From: Prorocentrum cordatum
Lineage: Eukaryota; Sar; Dinophyceae; Prorocentrales; Prorocentraceae
Reading direction: 5' to 3'
Assembly (NCBI GenBank): GCA_963575745.1
Contig: CAUYUJ010006524.1
Span: forward strand, 466,920 to 530,919
DNA length: 64,000 bases
Shown here: in pieces, positions 21,683 to 31,500 of the stretch
How the letters are laid out: the number at the start of each line of letters is the position of its first letter
How positions within the stretch are numbered: the stretch's first letter is position 1
The notes under the pieces: model-generated
The model's database searches: none
Seen by the model: only the letters and a program-made list of their open reading frames with translations
What the model was told of the DNA's origin: nothing
Translations under genes and position numbers: made by a program

Positions 21683-22270
21683 ATGGCGCGGGCGTGTTGT
21701 TTCGATGATTCGTGGTTTTCGCGGGCCGACGGCAGTTGCCATGGGGGCTGCGTGATGTGCGCTATGGAGAAGGAGGCGCGTAACGGCAACAAGCAGAAGT
21801 TCATTGTGCTCGCTGGGGCTTCACAGAAGTTGACGACAAAGCGCAGGTCGTCTCTGTGTGCAGAGACCCAGGCAGCCAGCGAAGCTGCAGAGTAGCTGCC
21901 ATGCACGCGGCTCGCCTGGATGGAGATGCTGAGCGCAAATGTGCAGCTGAAGGGCGACAAGCGCTACGAGCTCATCAGGGGCGGACCCCAGAGCGTGCTG
22001 GTCACGGACGCCAAGAGCCTTTACGATGCAGTCGCGGGCTCGAAGAACTCTTCGCAAGGTCTCAGCGACAATCGCGCGGCCACAGAACGCATGGCGTCCA
22101 AGCAGGGATTTCAAGAATGCGGTGCCGAATTTCTTTGGGTTCATTTGCAGGCGCAGGTGGCAGACGGCTGTGCGAATATCAAGGGCGAGGCAAAGCTGCT
22201 GGATGTCTTCACGTGCAGGAGCTACTGGACGCTTGTTCATGAGCCAGAGTTCGAATCAATTCGGAAGTGA
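21683..22270 (+). pseudogene. Remnant of copia C-terminal RT/RNase H region
   Basis: Two frames together give CFDDSWFSRADGSCHGG, FIVLAGASQKL, RSSLCAETQAASEAAE (a stop follows), then QSVLVTDAKSLYDAV, LSDNRAATE and AEFLWVHLQAQVADGCANI. This order, with a D near the start, E in the AETQA motif and D in VTDAKSL, matches the RNase H part of copia polyproteins in dinoflagellates. The run ends at a TGA at 22268-22270. At least one stop and one frame change disrupt it. Confidence 0.75.
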
Positions 22271-22601
22271 GGCCTGAGCGGTTTCGACACATCCGATGTC
22301 GAGCCCGAAGACTTGCAAATACGAGTTCCAGGTGATTGGGGCATGCTTGCTCTTTCAGTATTTCAAAATTTCGCTTGCTGCGTTAGAATTGTCATATTGT
22401 ATGTTCGTTTCAGTTGTGATGTGAAGAGTTGCCTGGCACTGTGCCGCTAATATCATAGAGCTCACTTGCGCGAGAGTGTCTGACCACATGTAGTGAGCTT
22501 GATCTGTCTGAGGCCAACACTTTTTTACCCTGTGTAAATGTAATTGCATGTTGGCCGGCCGATCCCATCTGGGCCTTGGGACCGAGTGCGTGTCTGTTTC
22601 G
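22271..22601. other. AT-richer spacer after the copia remnant
   Basis: About 330 bases, noticeably lower in GC than their surroundings, follow the polyprotein stop. This is where a 3' LTR would be expected, but no matching copy was found near 14200-14500, so no LTR is called. Confidence 0.4.
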
Positions 22602-22622
22602 CCGTAACCATTTTGATTCAGG
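22602..22622 (+). other. Spliced-leader-like sequence (possible relic DinoSL)
   Basis: CCGTAACCATTTTGATTCAGG agrees with the conserved dinoflagellate spliced leader (CCGTAGCC, then ATTTTGGCTCAAG) at about 17 of 21 positions. The base before it is G, allowed by the consensus. An ATG follows at 22630, opening a short frame to 22818 with no known domain. Relic leaders arise when spliced mRNAs are copied back into the genome. Chance is not excluded. Confidence 0.45.
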
Positions 22623-22823
22623 GGCGCCCATGGGCCTGGAGCCAGCTACCGGGACACACGTATCTCTCAGCGCTAAAGAGAGCGCTCCAGGACTGGGCCC
22701 ACCAGGGGCCACTGATATCAGCATGCAGTTCGCGACCGCTGGCGAGGAAAAGGTGATTATCAAGATAGTCGAGGCAGTGCTTCGCCTTCATCATCCACGA
22801 GGCTTCCGCCATCGCTGACGATA

Positions 22824-23005
22824 TTGAGGGGGGGGGGGGGGCGGGGGGGGAGGACGAGGAGGAGGAGGAGGGGGAGGAGGAGCGGGAGTGGGAGGGGGAA
22901 AGGAGGGGGGGGGGGGGGGCGAAGTCGGAGGAGGAGTCGGAGTCGGAGGAGGGGGAGGAGGAGGCGGAGGCGGAGGAGGAGGAGGAGGAGGAGGAGGAGG
23001 ATCAG
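22824..23005 (+). repeat. GAG/GGA-rich array
   Basis: Purine-only stretch of GAG, GGG and GAGTCG units with short G runs, lying directly upstream of the interrupted LINE frame. Confidence 0.9.
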
Positions 23006-23068
23006 GCGGCGATTCCGCAGACCGAATCCTCCCGCCCACCATCTAAACTCTGCATCCAACATTTGCCG

Positions 23069-26000
23069 ATGTTCTCTTTCTCTCATCATTCAGCTTTCCA
23101 TTGCATCGTTTGGCCTTGGATCATCTTTGCGACTGCTGTGTTCGGAAAGTCGGCAGGGGCATTAGCGACCGCGGCAGTCTCTGCGAACCAGGCGCCGCCG
23201 CCTCGCCTCTCGCGAGCCGCCCGGGCGGCAGCAGAGCGGGCCCGCGCTGCAGCCCGCCGGAGGCGAGCGTACGAGCAGGAGTTCCACAACGCTGCGAACG
23301 ACGTCGTGTGGGACCCCCTGATCGGCTCCCGGTGGCCTGCGGTCGCGCAGGCTCTCCCATCGGCATCCCCATCCACATTCAGGAGCAGGCGTACTTCGGC
23401 ACGCTACGGCTTGCGGGGACAACGCATCGGGGAAGCCTCCCATCCAGGGCCAGCTGGCCAGGCGTGCGCTGATTGGGCGGTCACCGAGCAGCCGGCTCGG
23501 AGGCAGACAGCTGCGCGCAGGTCATGCCATCGTCCTGTCGAGCCCGGCGACGCTCGGGCTCGGTCACGGCATTCGGACCTTCGGCAAGGCAAACACTTCC
23601 ACCCCGCCTGCATCCCAGGAGGATTAGGGCAATTGGAGGACATCGAGGGGGTTTCGGAGGTCGGGGAAAAGGCGCGGGCACAGATCATCGCCTTCGCCGA
23701 CGGGGAGGGGATGTCCCGGGAGGCCTACGTGGCAAGCAAACGCAGGCGTCGACACCGCGTGCAACCCGAGGAGCCTGAGCCTGCCGACCCGCCTCCGGTC
23801 CCAGAGGCGGATGATCCTGATGGCTCGTTTGAGGACGGCGCTTTGCGACATCTGGATTGGTGGGATCACGTGGCGGCCAGAGATCTGGAGTAGGTCCCTA
23901 CGATTGCCAACATCCCGGAGCCTCTTCTCCTTGCCTGCGCCGAGGCCCGGGCGGCAGTGTTGGTGGCGCTCCAGCAGCGTGAGCCACGAAATGTGGAGGC
24001 TGCTCGTTTGTGGGAGCTTCTGGATTTCATGGACCGCCTACTTTTTGCTCGAACTTCCACGCGCAAGGGGGCGAAACAGAAAAAGGTTGACCACATAATT
24101 TCGCATCGTTTGCACTTGTTCGGGAGGGCTCTTGGCAGCAACTCTGGAGCTTGGCACGGCAATGTGGTCGAGAGGCCAGGTATTCCACGTCCACGGGCGG
24201 ACGCAGAGGTCCGTAGGATCGAGTCGCTGCTGCTGGCCGGCGAGGCGTCGAAAGCCACGGCCGCCCTATCCGGGAAGTCGGACATGGAGGGTCGCCCAGG
24301 CACCGCCGAGAAGCTCAAGGCGCTGTTCGACCCTGATGCTTCCAGACTGGCGATGGCCCCGCCTGCGGGCATGGAGGTGGAAGCGCCGGACGCGCAGCAG
24401 AGATCCGCCATTGAAAGGGAAATCGCTGCACGCATTTCTCGCTTTCCGCGGCTTGCTGGGGCGGGGCCGTCAGGGTCCAGGTGCGAGCATTGGGGGGCGT
24501 TGCGACATCACCCCGAGGGCTTGCAGGCAGCCGGCGTCGTCCTCATCAGTCTTTTGTTCGGAGAGGAGCCGGAGGACATTCTCCAGGCTCATCTTGGTGG
24601 CCGTTTGATGGCTCTGAAGAAAGCTGAGGGAGGCGTCAGGCCGCTTTCCTGTGGCGGCATTCTGCGGCGCATCATCGCCCGTGCGGTGCGCAAAGTGGAG
24701 GCTGACGCACTCCGCGAGCTGGGGGGCCCACACCAATATGGCATATCCAGGCCGGCTGGAGTGGAGGTCATGCACAAAATCCTCGTGGCGTCAGCTGAAG
24801 AGCGCCCTGCTGCAGCGTTCTTATCTTTTGATTGTAAAAATGCATTCAACATGATTACGCGGCCGGCAATGCGGACAGCTTGTGCAGGAACGCTCCTGGG
24901 TCGCATAGCTGATGCGTGGTACAGTGGTTCATCTACGCATTGGTTTTGGGATTCTTCCGGAAAGGCTTGGCCAGTTCAGTCCGCCAGGGGAGTTGACCAA
25001 GGCTGCCTTTTGAGCCCGGGATTGTTCTGCGCGGCGCTGGCCCCGGCATTGGCGACTATCGATCAGCGGCTTCGTTCTGTAGATCCGCAGGCGCGGGCGC
25101 ATGCCTACCTGGACGATGTTTTTGTCGTCATCGATTCTCGCTTCGCCGCGGAAGCCGTCGCTGTCACGAGGGAGGCGCTGCAGGGCATCGGTTTGGAGCT
25201 CCAGCTTGCCAAGTCCAAACTGTGGGTGCCCAGCCCGGCTGTACCGATGCCGGCGCAGGTCGATATCCAGAGGGTTAACGAGCTGCGATGCCTCGGAAAC
25301 GCCATGCGCTTCACCACAGCGGCTCTCGACGAAGACGACCAGCATCGCCTCGGGGCCCCTCTTGTGCCAGACAGCCGTTTCCAGGCGTCGCTGGAGGCCT
25401 TGGACGCGTTCCCGGGGAGGGCGCGAGCACTGCTAGCCGCGGGCCTGCGCGTTCAGACCGCTTTCACGTTGCTCCGCACCTTCGTCGGCGGGGCCAACAA
25501 CCACCTGCTCAGAGGGTGCTTTGCGAACGAGGAGTGGCGCGAAGAATACGACGGCCGAGTGGTTGCCTTCCTGGAGCAGCTTCTGGGCGCCCAGCTCACC
25601 CTGCAACAGCAACGGCTGCTGTGGCTGCCGTGCCGGGTCGGAGGCTTGGGGCTGCAGTCAGCTCGTTTGACGAGGAGTGCGGCGTATATTGCCTCCTGGC
25701 AACAGTGCCTCTCAGACGTCGCCGCGGCGCGGGGGTCGCGCTCGGCCGACGCCCTCCTCGCTGGGGCGCCGCGCACGGGGGCTACCCTGACGGTCGCGGG
25801 AGACGAGCTCCGCCGGCTGGGGTGCCGCAACTACCAGGCGGACTGGGCAGCCTGCTTTGTTGCCAGCCGCGCGAAGCAGCAGAAGGCGCTGATGAAGCAT
25901 ATCAGTGCGGAGTGCCGGAAGACATTGCTGCGCGACCTCGAGGTCTCTGGTCGCGCCGACCTCCGTTCCGCGGGCGACAAGGGCGGCGCTTTCCTGCTCC

Positions 26001-26704
26001 CGCCCACCAAGAAGAGCCACCTTCTACCAGATGAACACTTCATGGTGGCCGTGCGCCTGCGGCTGCAGCTTCCGCACCCGGGAGCACTGGGCGCTCGCCC
26101 ACCCGCTAGCACTTGCGGGCACCGCTCTTCGCAGTTGGGGCACAGGTGCAATTGCGCCGTGGACGGCCGGGGGCACCACGCTCTGACGTGCGAAGTCGGT
26201 GGCGGAGTTGTCCGGAGACATGACAGCATCCGTGATTGGTTGGCTGCCTGGATCGCCGGCGTCACGGGCGCCCCAGTGCTCACCGAGCAGTTCGTGCCGA
26301 AGTGGGACCGAGTGGTGGAGGTGGACGGGGAGGAGCAGACTGAGCGCGCGCGCTTGGACGTTGTTTTTAATGACCAAAACGCCCAACGTGCATACGTCGA
26401 CGTCTGCGTCCCCGCTGCTTCTTCCACCTGCCCCGAGCTCCTCCGTGCGCGAGCAGCGCGGGATGGCGCGGCAGCCGCGCGGGCCGAGGACGGCAAGCGC
26501 CTCCGGTACCCAGGGCCAGACCTCGTGCCATTTGCCATCGAGGCTTTGGGCCGACCGGGGGACGACGCCGTGACCCTTCTCCGCGCGTGCGCGCCGGAGG
26601 ACCCAGTCGAGCGGTCTCGGGTCCTGGGCTCGGCCTGGCAGTCGCTCTCTGCGCTGCTGCAGACGCGCAACGCGGAGCTGTTATTGGCAGCAGAATCGGC
26701 TTGA
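23069..26704 (+). pseudogene. Non-LTR retrotransposon polyprotein with R2-type C-terminus, one in-frame TAG
   Basis: One frame runs from ATG 23069 to TGA 26702-26704 and is broken only by TAG at 23891-23893, giving pieces of about 274 and 936 codons. The second piece is a reverse transcriptase: RPLSCGGILRRIIAR (24638-24682), the catalytic D of LSFDCKNAF (24830), GVDQGCLLSP (24989-25018) and YLDD (25106-25117). Near the C-terminus are CNCAVDGRGHHALTC (from 26147), a CCHC-like knuckle, and RLDVVF followed by AYVDVCV (about 26350-26410), which fit the RLE endonuclease of R2/R4/NeSL-like elements. Such elements use the nuclease to nick a target and prime reverse transcription there. No APE endonuclease is present. 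The N-terminal piece is Arg/Ala-rich and contains GEASHPGP. The element is either dead by one mutation or read through at TAG. Confidence 0.85.
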
Positions 26705-26713
26705 TGCTTTTCG

Positions 26714-26763
26714 CCGTATCCATGTTGGCACTGTGTTTGATTCCGTAGCCGTGGTGGCTTACT
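26714..26763 (+). other. Two spliced-leader-like sequences in tandem
   Basis: CCGTATCCATGTTGGCACTG at 26714 and CCGTAGCCGTGGTGGCTTAC at 26743 each agree with the dinoflagellate leader at about 15 of 21 positions and lie 29 bases apart, just after the stop of the LINE. Tandem relic leaders are known from retroposed dinoflagellate transcripts. Matches are imperfect, so this is a suggestion. Confidence 0.35.
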
Positions 26764-27190
26764 CCCCTCCCCCTCCTCCTCCTCCTCCCTCCTCTTGCGG
26801 TCCGCTGGCCAGCCCCAGCGCTGTTACGACGGATTGTGTTTTTTTGTTTTTGTCATCGTTGAATCGCTCCTGGCGCTTTCGCGCTTGCCGCCGCCCCCTG
26901 GTTCCGTTGCTTTGGGCCGCCTGGGCTCTCATGGCCTGGCCTCCCTTCGCCGGGGAGGGCCGCGGATCGGCTGAATAAGAGTGCATCGTGGTTCTTCGAT
27001 TTGGCCCCGATGGGGGCGCGAGGCCGCTCAGCCGTGTCCTGAATTTTCCTTGCCCCCCCCCGGCTTGGGTCAGGGGCCGTTGCCCGCAGGCCGTGGGGGT
27101 GTACAGTGCTGACGTTAACCGCGCCCTCACACGCCTGACCCTGGTGGCCACCGATCCTACAGAGGGATTGGTGCCGGGGTCGCGGTTGAA
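26764..27190. other. Unassigned region after the LINE
   Basis: Begins with a short CTC run, contains a T7 stretch at about 26840 and no recognisable coding sequence. It may include the 3' untranslated part of the LINE. No poly(A) tail is seen. Confidence 0.4.
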
Positions 27191-27191
27191 G

Positions 27192-27550
27192 CAGGGAGGA
27201 GGAGGAGGAGGAGGAGGAGGAGGAGGAGGAGGAGGAGGAGGAGGAGGAGGAGGCGGGCGAGGGGGAGGAGGAGGAGACGAGGAGGAGGTGGAAGCGGAGT
27301 AGGAGAGGAGGAGGAGGAGGAGGAGGAGGAGAGGAGGAGGAGGAGGAGGAGGAGGAGGAGGAGGAGGAGGAGGAGGAGGAGGAGGAGGAGGACGACGAGG
27401 ACGAGGACGACGAGGACGACGAGGACGACGAGGACGACGAGGACGACGAGGACGACGAGGACGACGAGGACGACGAGGACGACGAGGACGACGAGGACGA
27501 CGAGGACGACGAGGACGACGAGGACGAGGAGGACGAGGAGGACGAGGAGG
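27192..27550 (+). repeat. (GAG)n array passing into GACGACGAG nonamers
   Basis: Two GAG blocks (27197-27290 and 27300-27388) are followed by about 16 near-perfect copies of the 9-bp unit GACGACGAG (27390-27535). Purines occupy most of the plus strand. The very long minus-strand Ser/Leu/Pro/Val frames are a product of the array. Confidence 0.95.
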
Positions 27551-27798
27551 GCCTGCGCCCGCGCGCACAGCAGGCTCTGCCGCGCTCGGGGCAGGCGCCC
27601 CCTCCTCCCCCCCCGCGGCGAGCCCAGGCCCCGGGCCTCGCCGCCCGTCGGGGGCCCGGCAGGCTCGGGCCCCGGCGGCGGCGGGCGCGCAGGGCCCAAA
27701 CGCTTCGAGCTTCGAAGTTTTCGGCCGATTCCGTCAGCATCCACATCGCGAGTACAGTCGAGCATCTTATGAAGATCGCCGCCCCCCAAAAAAAAACA

Positions 27799-28009
27799 CA
27801 CCGCCCCACCTACGGCCCTCCTGCGGTTCATCGGGCGCCGTAGCGCATTCCACCCGAAAATGAAGCGGCACCACCCCACCTGCAGCCCTCCATGTTGCGC
27901 TACGGCCCATCGGGCGCAGTAGCGTATACCACTGTAGTATACCACGCACAAGCCCGCGCCAGATCTCCTGGTATACGCTAGGCAACCTGGGGCCGTAGGT
28001 GGGGTGGTG
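27799..28009. mobile_element. Candidate MITE, 211 bp, nested inverted repeats
   Basis: CACCGCCCCACCTACGGCCC at the left pairs with the right end (27989-28009) with one or two mismatches. Inside it, TAGCGTATACCA (27920-27931) pairs exactly with 27969-27980. A further copy of the outer motif (CACCACCCCACCTGCAGCCC) lies near 27870 in the left orientation. No coding. Confidence 0.65.
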
Positions 28010-28723
28010 TCGATAGGTTTCCGATCCCCCGAAAAGCGGGGCCAGCGTTTCTTAACCAGCTTGTGGGAAAGCCGGCCCAGCTTCTTGAGTATGCTCGACA
28101 AGTCAGTGGTAGCAGCAGAAATTCGCCCAGGCTCGTTCCAAGAAGTTTCCTTGAGAAGCTGGCACAGAGTTCTTAAGTCATAACCTGATTGATCCTATTG
28201 CTGGCTGCAGGTGCCGATGTCTCTACCCTTGCCTCGTTTATCCTTCTTCTGTTTTCGACCTCCTTGGAGGCCCTCGTCGCCACCGCTGGATTCGCTTCGA
28301 AATTGTGGTCAGAAGCCGAGGAGTAGCGATATCGGTGCAGATTGGTTTGCCAAGGTATTTCGAGGTTTCCCAGCCTCGGGATGGTGGGCTCTCATCTCGT
28401 CCGCTGTCGTGTGGTCCTCTTTGGAGTCGTACTCGGTCGTTTCGTCCTCTTTTGTTTCGTCTTCTTTCGCAGCCTGGACGGGTTGGAGCTGGACGATTCG
28501 AAGCGGACGAATCGAAGCGGACGAAATGAAGCGGACGTAATGAAATCTGGACGAGATGAAGGCGGAATCTTCGGGATGCTTTTCCGAGGCTGCGCCTCGT
28601 CGAAAGCGCTCCAAGGGGCTCCCGGATCGTCCAGAACGGCCGGCGGAGGCCCAGGATAGGATTCGAAAGCCAGACGAACCCGAAAGCGCCGCCCTCGAGG
28701 CGTCGCCGTGACGCAACATTTTG
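28010..28723. other. Unassigned region
   Basis: Contains a short run of GAAGCGGACGAAATGAA-like repeats at 28495-28560. The overlapping open frames show no domain, and nothing else could be assigned. Confidence 0.4.
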
Positions 28724-28878
28724 AGCCGGGCACGTCCCTCAACAGGAGGAATATTCAAACATAGTCAGAACATAGTCAGGGGACGATGTTGCGATTATGT
28801 TCGACCAGTTCGGAGTATTTTTGGGACTATGTCTTATTCTTCGTCGAGAATCCGCTTGTAGGGGCACACGCCCGACCT
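28724..28878. mobile_element. GTCGGGC-family MITE, copy 1 (155 bp)
   Basis: The left end GCCGGGCACGTCCCTCAACA and the right end, read in reverse, GTCGGGCGTGTGCCCCTACA, are near-complements. Inside, CATAGTC occurs twice on the left and its complement GACTATG near the right, extending the pairing. The block AGTCAGGGGACGAT is also in copy 3. Flanks share only CGCAA, a weak target duplication. Confidence 0.75.
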
Positions 28879-29204
28879 GGCGCAAACTCTGGTCTCCGAC
28901 ACGGTGGTTCCAATCCGGGCGTTGTTCTGCGGTCTCGACCCGCATGGGACCGTCGCTGGGCCGCAGGGCCACTCTAAAACAAGTTGATCCAGGACGAAGA
29001 GCTGCCCCCAAAACGGCGGGGTCGGGATCTCTCTACGCCCGCGCGCTGGACAAACATAAGAAAAAACATGTCGCTGGATCGTTGGGAGCGGGTTCCGAGG
29101 GGAACGGGCCCGGAGAGGTTTCGCGGTCTGCGGGCCCTCCACGGGCCCCATGACTCGGGCAGCGCTGGGAGGTGGCCACCGCGAACTAATCAGGAGGGGG
29201 AGAA

Positions 29205-29345
29205 ACACACAGACACAAGTAATCGTCGACGCCCAGGAAAGTATGGGGAAATATGGGAAGTGGGGGGGGGAGACGAAAACCCAGAAAATACGGGGAGTCC
29301 TGGGATTCGTGCTTGTTCCTTTGTGTGTCCCTGGGCCCCTCTTTA
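29205..29345 (+). repeat. Dispersed repeat family, copy 2 of 3
   Basis: Same block order as at 5945-6080, including CACAGACACAA before ATCGTCGA, and ending GTGTGTCCCTGGGCCCCTC. It is the best preserved of the three relative to the apparent consensus. Confidence 0.75.
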
Positions 29346-29577
29346 CTTGCGGGGTCACGAGCTCCTCCTGAGGGTCGAGGGTCTGGCAGGGGAGCTCGAG
29401 GGGGTTCTTGGGCGCCCTGGGCTGTTTTTGGGGAGGGCTCCCGGAGTGCTCCGGGGGGGCCCGTTGCCCTCGAGGGCACGGCGCGCCTTGCTCGAGGAAG
29501 CGGCTGGCCCCCCCCAGCGGTGGCCCCCCGTTTGGCCTCGGCCTCGGCATCGCTCGGACGTGTGCACTTTATTCTCG
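29346..29577. other. Unassigned GC-rich spacer
   Basis: No gene, element end or array identified between the dispersed repeat and the following GAG array. Confidence 0.4.
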
Positions 29578-29768
29578 GCAAGGAGGAGGAGGAGGAGGAG
29601 GAGGAGGAGGAGGAGGAGGAGGAGGGAGAAGGGAGAAGGGAGGAGGAGGAGGGAGGAGGAGGAGGAGGAGGAGGAGGAGGAGAGGAGGAGGAGAAGGAGG
29701 AGGAGGAGGAGGAGGAGGAGGAGGAGGAGGAGGGAGGAGGAGGAGGAGGAGGAGGCAGAAGAGGAGGG
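29578..29768 (+). repeat. (GAG)n array
   Basis: About 190 bases of GAG triplets with occasional AGAAGG or GGG interruptions. Glu-, Arg- or Gly-rich frames across it are ignored. Confidence 0.95.
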
Positions 29769-30960
29769 GACCATCGAAGACCGTCCTGGGCCATCGGGCA
29801 GGAAAACACGCAGGAAGCCGACACATGCACGGGAAGCGGACGCCTGAGCGACGGCAAGTGGCTGGACTGGAGGAGCTGTGGCCCTTGCCCCTCTGGGGGG
29901 GCATCGACTTCGACACCCCTCTCGAGAGATTGCCGATGCGGCTGGCCCCCCGAGGGTGGTCTCCCCCAAACGCATCCCTCGTCGGCCAAACCTGGGGCTC
30001 GGGTTCTCGGGGCCCTCCACGGACCCCCGGACTGACGAGAAGCCGCTCGGGATGAAAAGGTGGCCCGGGGCGAGGCCCGCGTCCCTCGGGACTCGTCTTC
30101 GTCGTGCCAATCGGGCCCGATGGGGTCCGAGGATCGAGGGTCGGGGGTCGAGGATCGGGGGTCGGGGATCGAGGGTCGAGGGTCGACGGGCGGGGCTGCC
30201 GAAGCGGGGGGGGCGCGGGGGTTACGAAAGCTGTTGCACGCAACCGGTTTCGTCCTCTTCGACAGGCGGTATCCCCTGTGCAGTGGCGACTCGAAGCCAG
30301 CCGCATGCGACTGAGTCGCGAGTCCCACCCTCTGCCACACGCCCTGTCGACCTGCAATCGCCGATGGGTTGGCGAGCCACATGCTCTTGGGCGGGGTGGG
30401 CCATCGGGCCCCCTATCGGCGATCAACGGGCGATTGGGAGTCGATGCGCCCCCACCGGTGGCCCGAGCGTCTCCCCTCTTGGCTGAAACTGTGGCGAAGC
30501 GTCTTGGCTGTCCTCTAGGTCCACCAGAGAATGTTAGAATAACCTGTCGCGGTCTGCACAACATGTGCTTAGAACATTTATGGTTGGGACTGTATTGTTT
30601 TAAGACATTGGCTTTACGTTCTAAGAACGCTGGTTTTGTTCAAATAACATTTTTTGGTTTTAGGAACATGTCGTGGTAGACCTATGAGAATGCCGTGACG
30701 GCCGGTCTCTGCTCAATTGACGGTGGCCCTGGCACGAGCGGGACGCTCCAGCAAAGAGCTCGCGGCGAGGCCTCGGAAGCAAGGCCCTCGCCGTCGAGGG
30801 ATCGATGGCGCTGCCACATCTTGCCGGCGGGGGTGGCGGGGACCCAAGACGGCCCGGCAGGGCCCCCAGACGGCCCCACGACAGCCCCAGCAGACTTCCA
30901 GGACGGGCCCAGACGTTGTGCGGCGACGGTCAGATGATGTGTGTACTGTGTGTTTGTCGT
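29769..30960. other. Unassigned region with a small GATCGAGGGTCGGGG minisatellite and an AT-rich island
   Basis: At 30128-30190 units of GATCGAGGGTCG / GATCGGGGGTCG repeat about five times. At 30525-30690 there is a marked AT-rich island with several AACATNNNNT-type words and repeated TTAGAAC/GTTCTAA blocks that could pair. Long open frames at 29780-30480 are GC-driven and lack domains. Confidence 0.45.
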
Positions 30961-30994
30961 TATATGTTTGATTTTGTTTGTTTGTTTTGCTCTC

Positions 30995-31026
30995 TTTCTC
31001 TTTCTCTCTCTCTCTCTCTCTCTCTG
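30995..31026 (+). repeat. (TC)n microsatellite
   Basis: About 14 TC units after a TTTGTTTG-rich stretch. Confidence 0.95.
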
Positions 31027-31227
31027 TCCCCTTCATGTGTGACATGGACACACCTAGATACGCAGCACGTGTAGTATACACATTTGCGTATGTGCGTGCG
31101 CGTTTGCATATACAGAATGCAGATACATATGGTTGCACGCGCGTGCGCACATGCGTACGTAAATCGTTATGCAATCATACAACATTTACATGTTAACATA
31201 CATACATGTACAAATGTGTACATAGGT

Positions 31228-31246
31228 ATATATATATATATATACA
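31228..31246. repeat. (TA)n microsatellite
   Basis: Nine or ten TA units within an ATACATACATG-rich stretch (31195-31255). Confidence 0.9.
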
Positions 31247-31309
31247 TATAAAGAGCGTCGCCCTCTGCCGCCAGCCCCCTATTAATAGTGCGGGCGGCTG
31301 CGCGGGGGT

Positions 31310-31500
31310 CTCCTTGGGCCTCTTGTGGGTCTCCTTGGGGCCTCTTGGGGGCCTCTTGGGGTTCTCACCCCTCTTGGGGGTCTCGTTGGGGCCTCTTGGA
31401 AACAGCATGTTGGATGTCTTGGGGGTCTCCTTGGGGCCTCTTGGGGGCCTCTTGGGGGCCTCTTGGGGCCTCTTGGGGCCTTGGGGTTTCCTCTCGGGGC
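31310..31500 (+). repeat. GGCCTCTTGGGG array, second locus
   Basis: Units of GGCCTCTTGGGG and GGTCTCCTTGGGG, a close relative of the array at 1250-1480, interrupted at about 31400 by a non-repeat AACAGCATG stretch. Confidence 0.9.

Larger units (their letters stand above)
14490..22270 (+). mobile_element. Decayed Ty1/copia-like retrotransposon
   Basis: Coding-like sequence on the plus strand is broken into many short frames. Recognisable pieces, in order, are a charged Ala/Glu-rich gag-like stretch (14500-15700), a stretch around 18170-18350 with the pattern of the pre-RT region of dinoflagellate copia elements (HRGAAVDFERP, then LLQELRGQFFAVRACGCDFG), an acidic segment at 20330-20570, the reverse-transcriptase block (21150-21390) and an RNase H-like end (21770-22270). 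Integrase was not located with confidence. No clear LTR pair was found, so the outer borders are estimates. The number of frameshifts and stops makes it inactive. Confidence 0.65.

Noticed and set aside
14200-22600. LTR pair around the copia remnant
   Set aside because: No long similar sequences were found on the two sides; the shared GGCCGGCC word is too short.
26853-28101. Minus-strand Ser/Val/Leu-rich frames of 270-320 residues
   Set aside because: Product of GAG and GACGACGAG arrays; the ends are only open by GC bias.
28834-29550. Frames around the 28.7-29.5 kb MITE and dispersed repeat
   Set aside because: They cross repeats shared with non-coding loci and show no conserved frame among copies.
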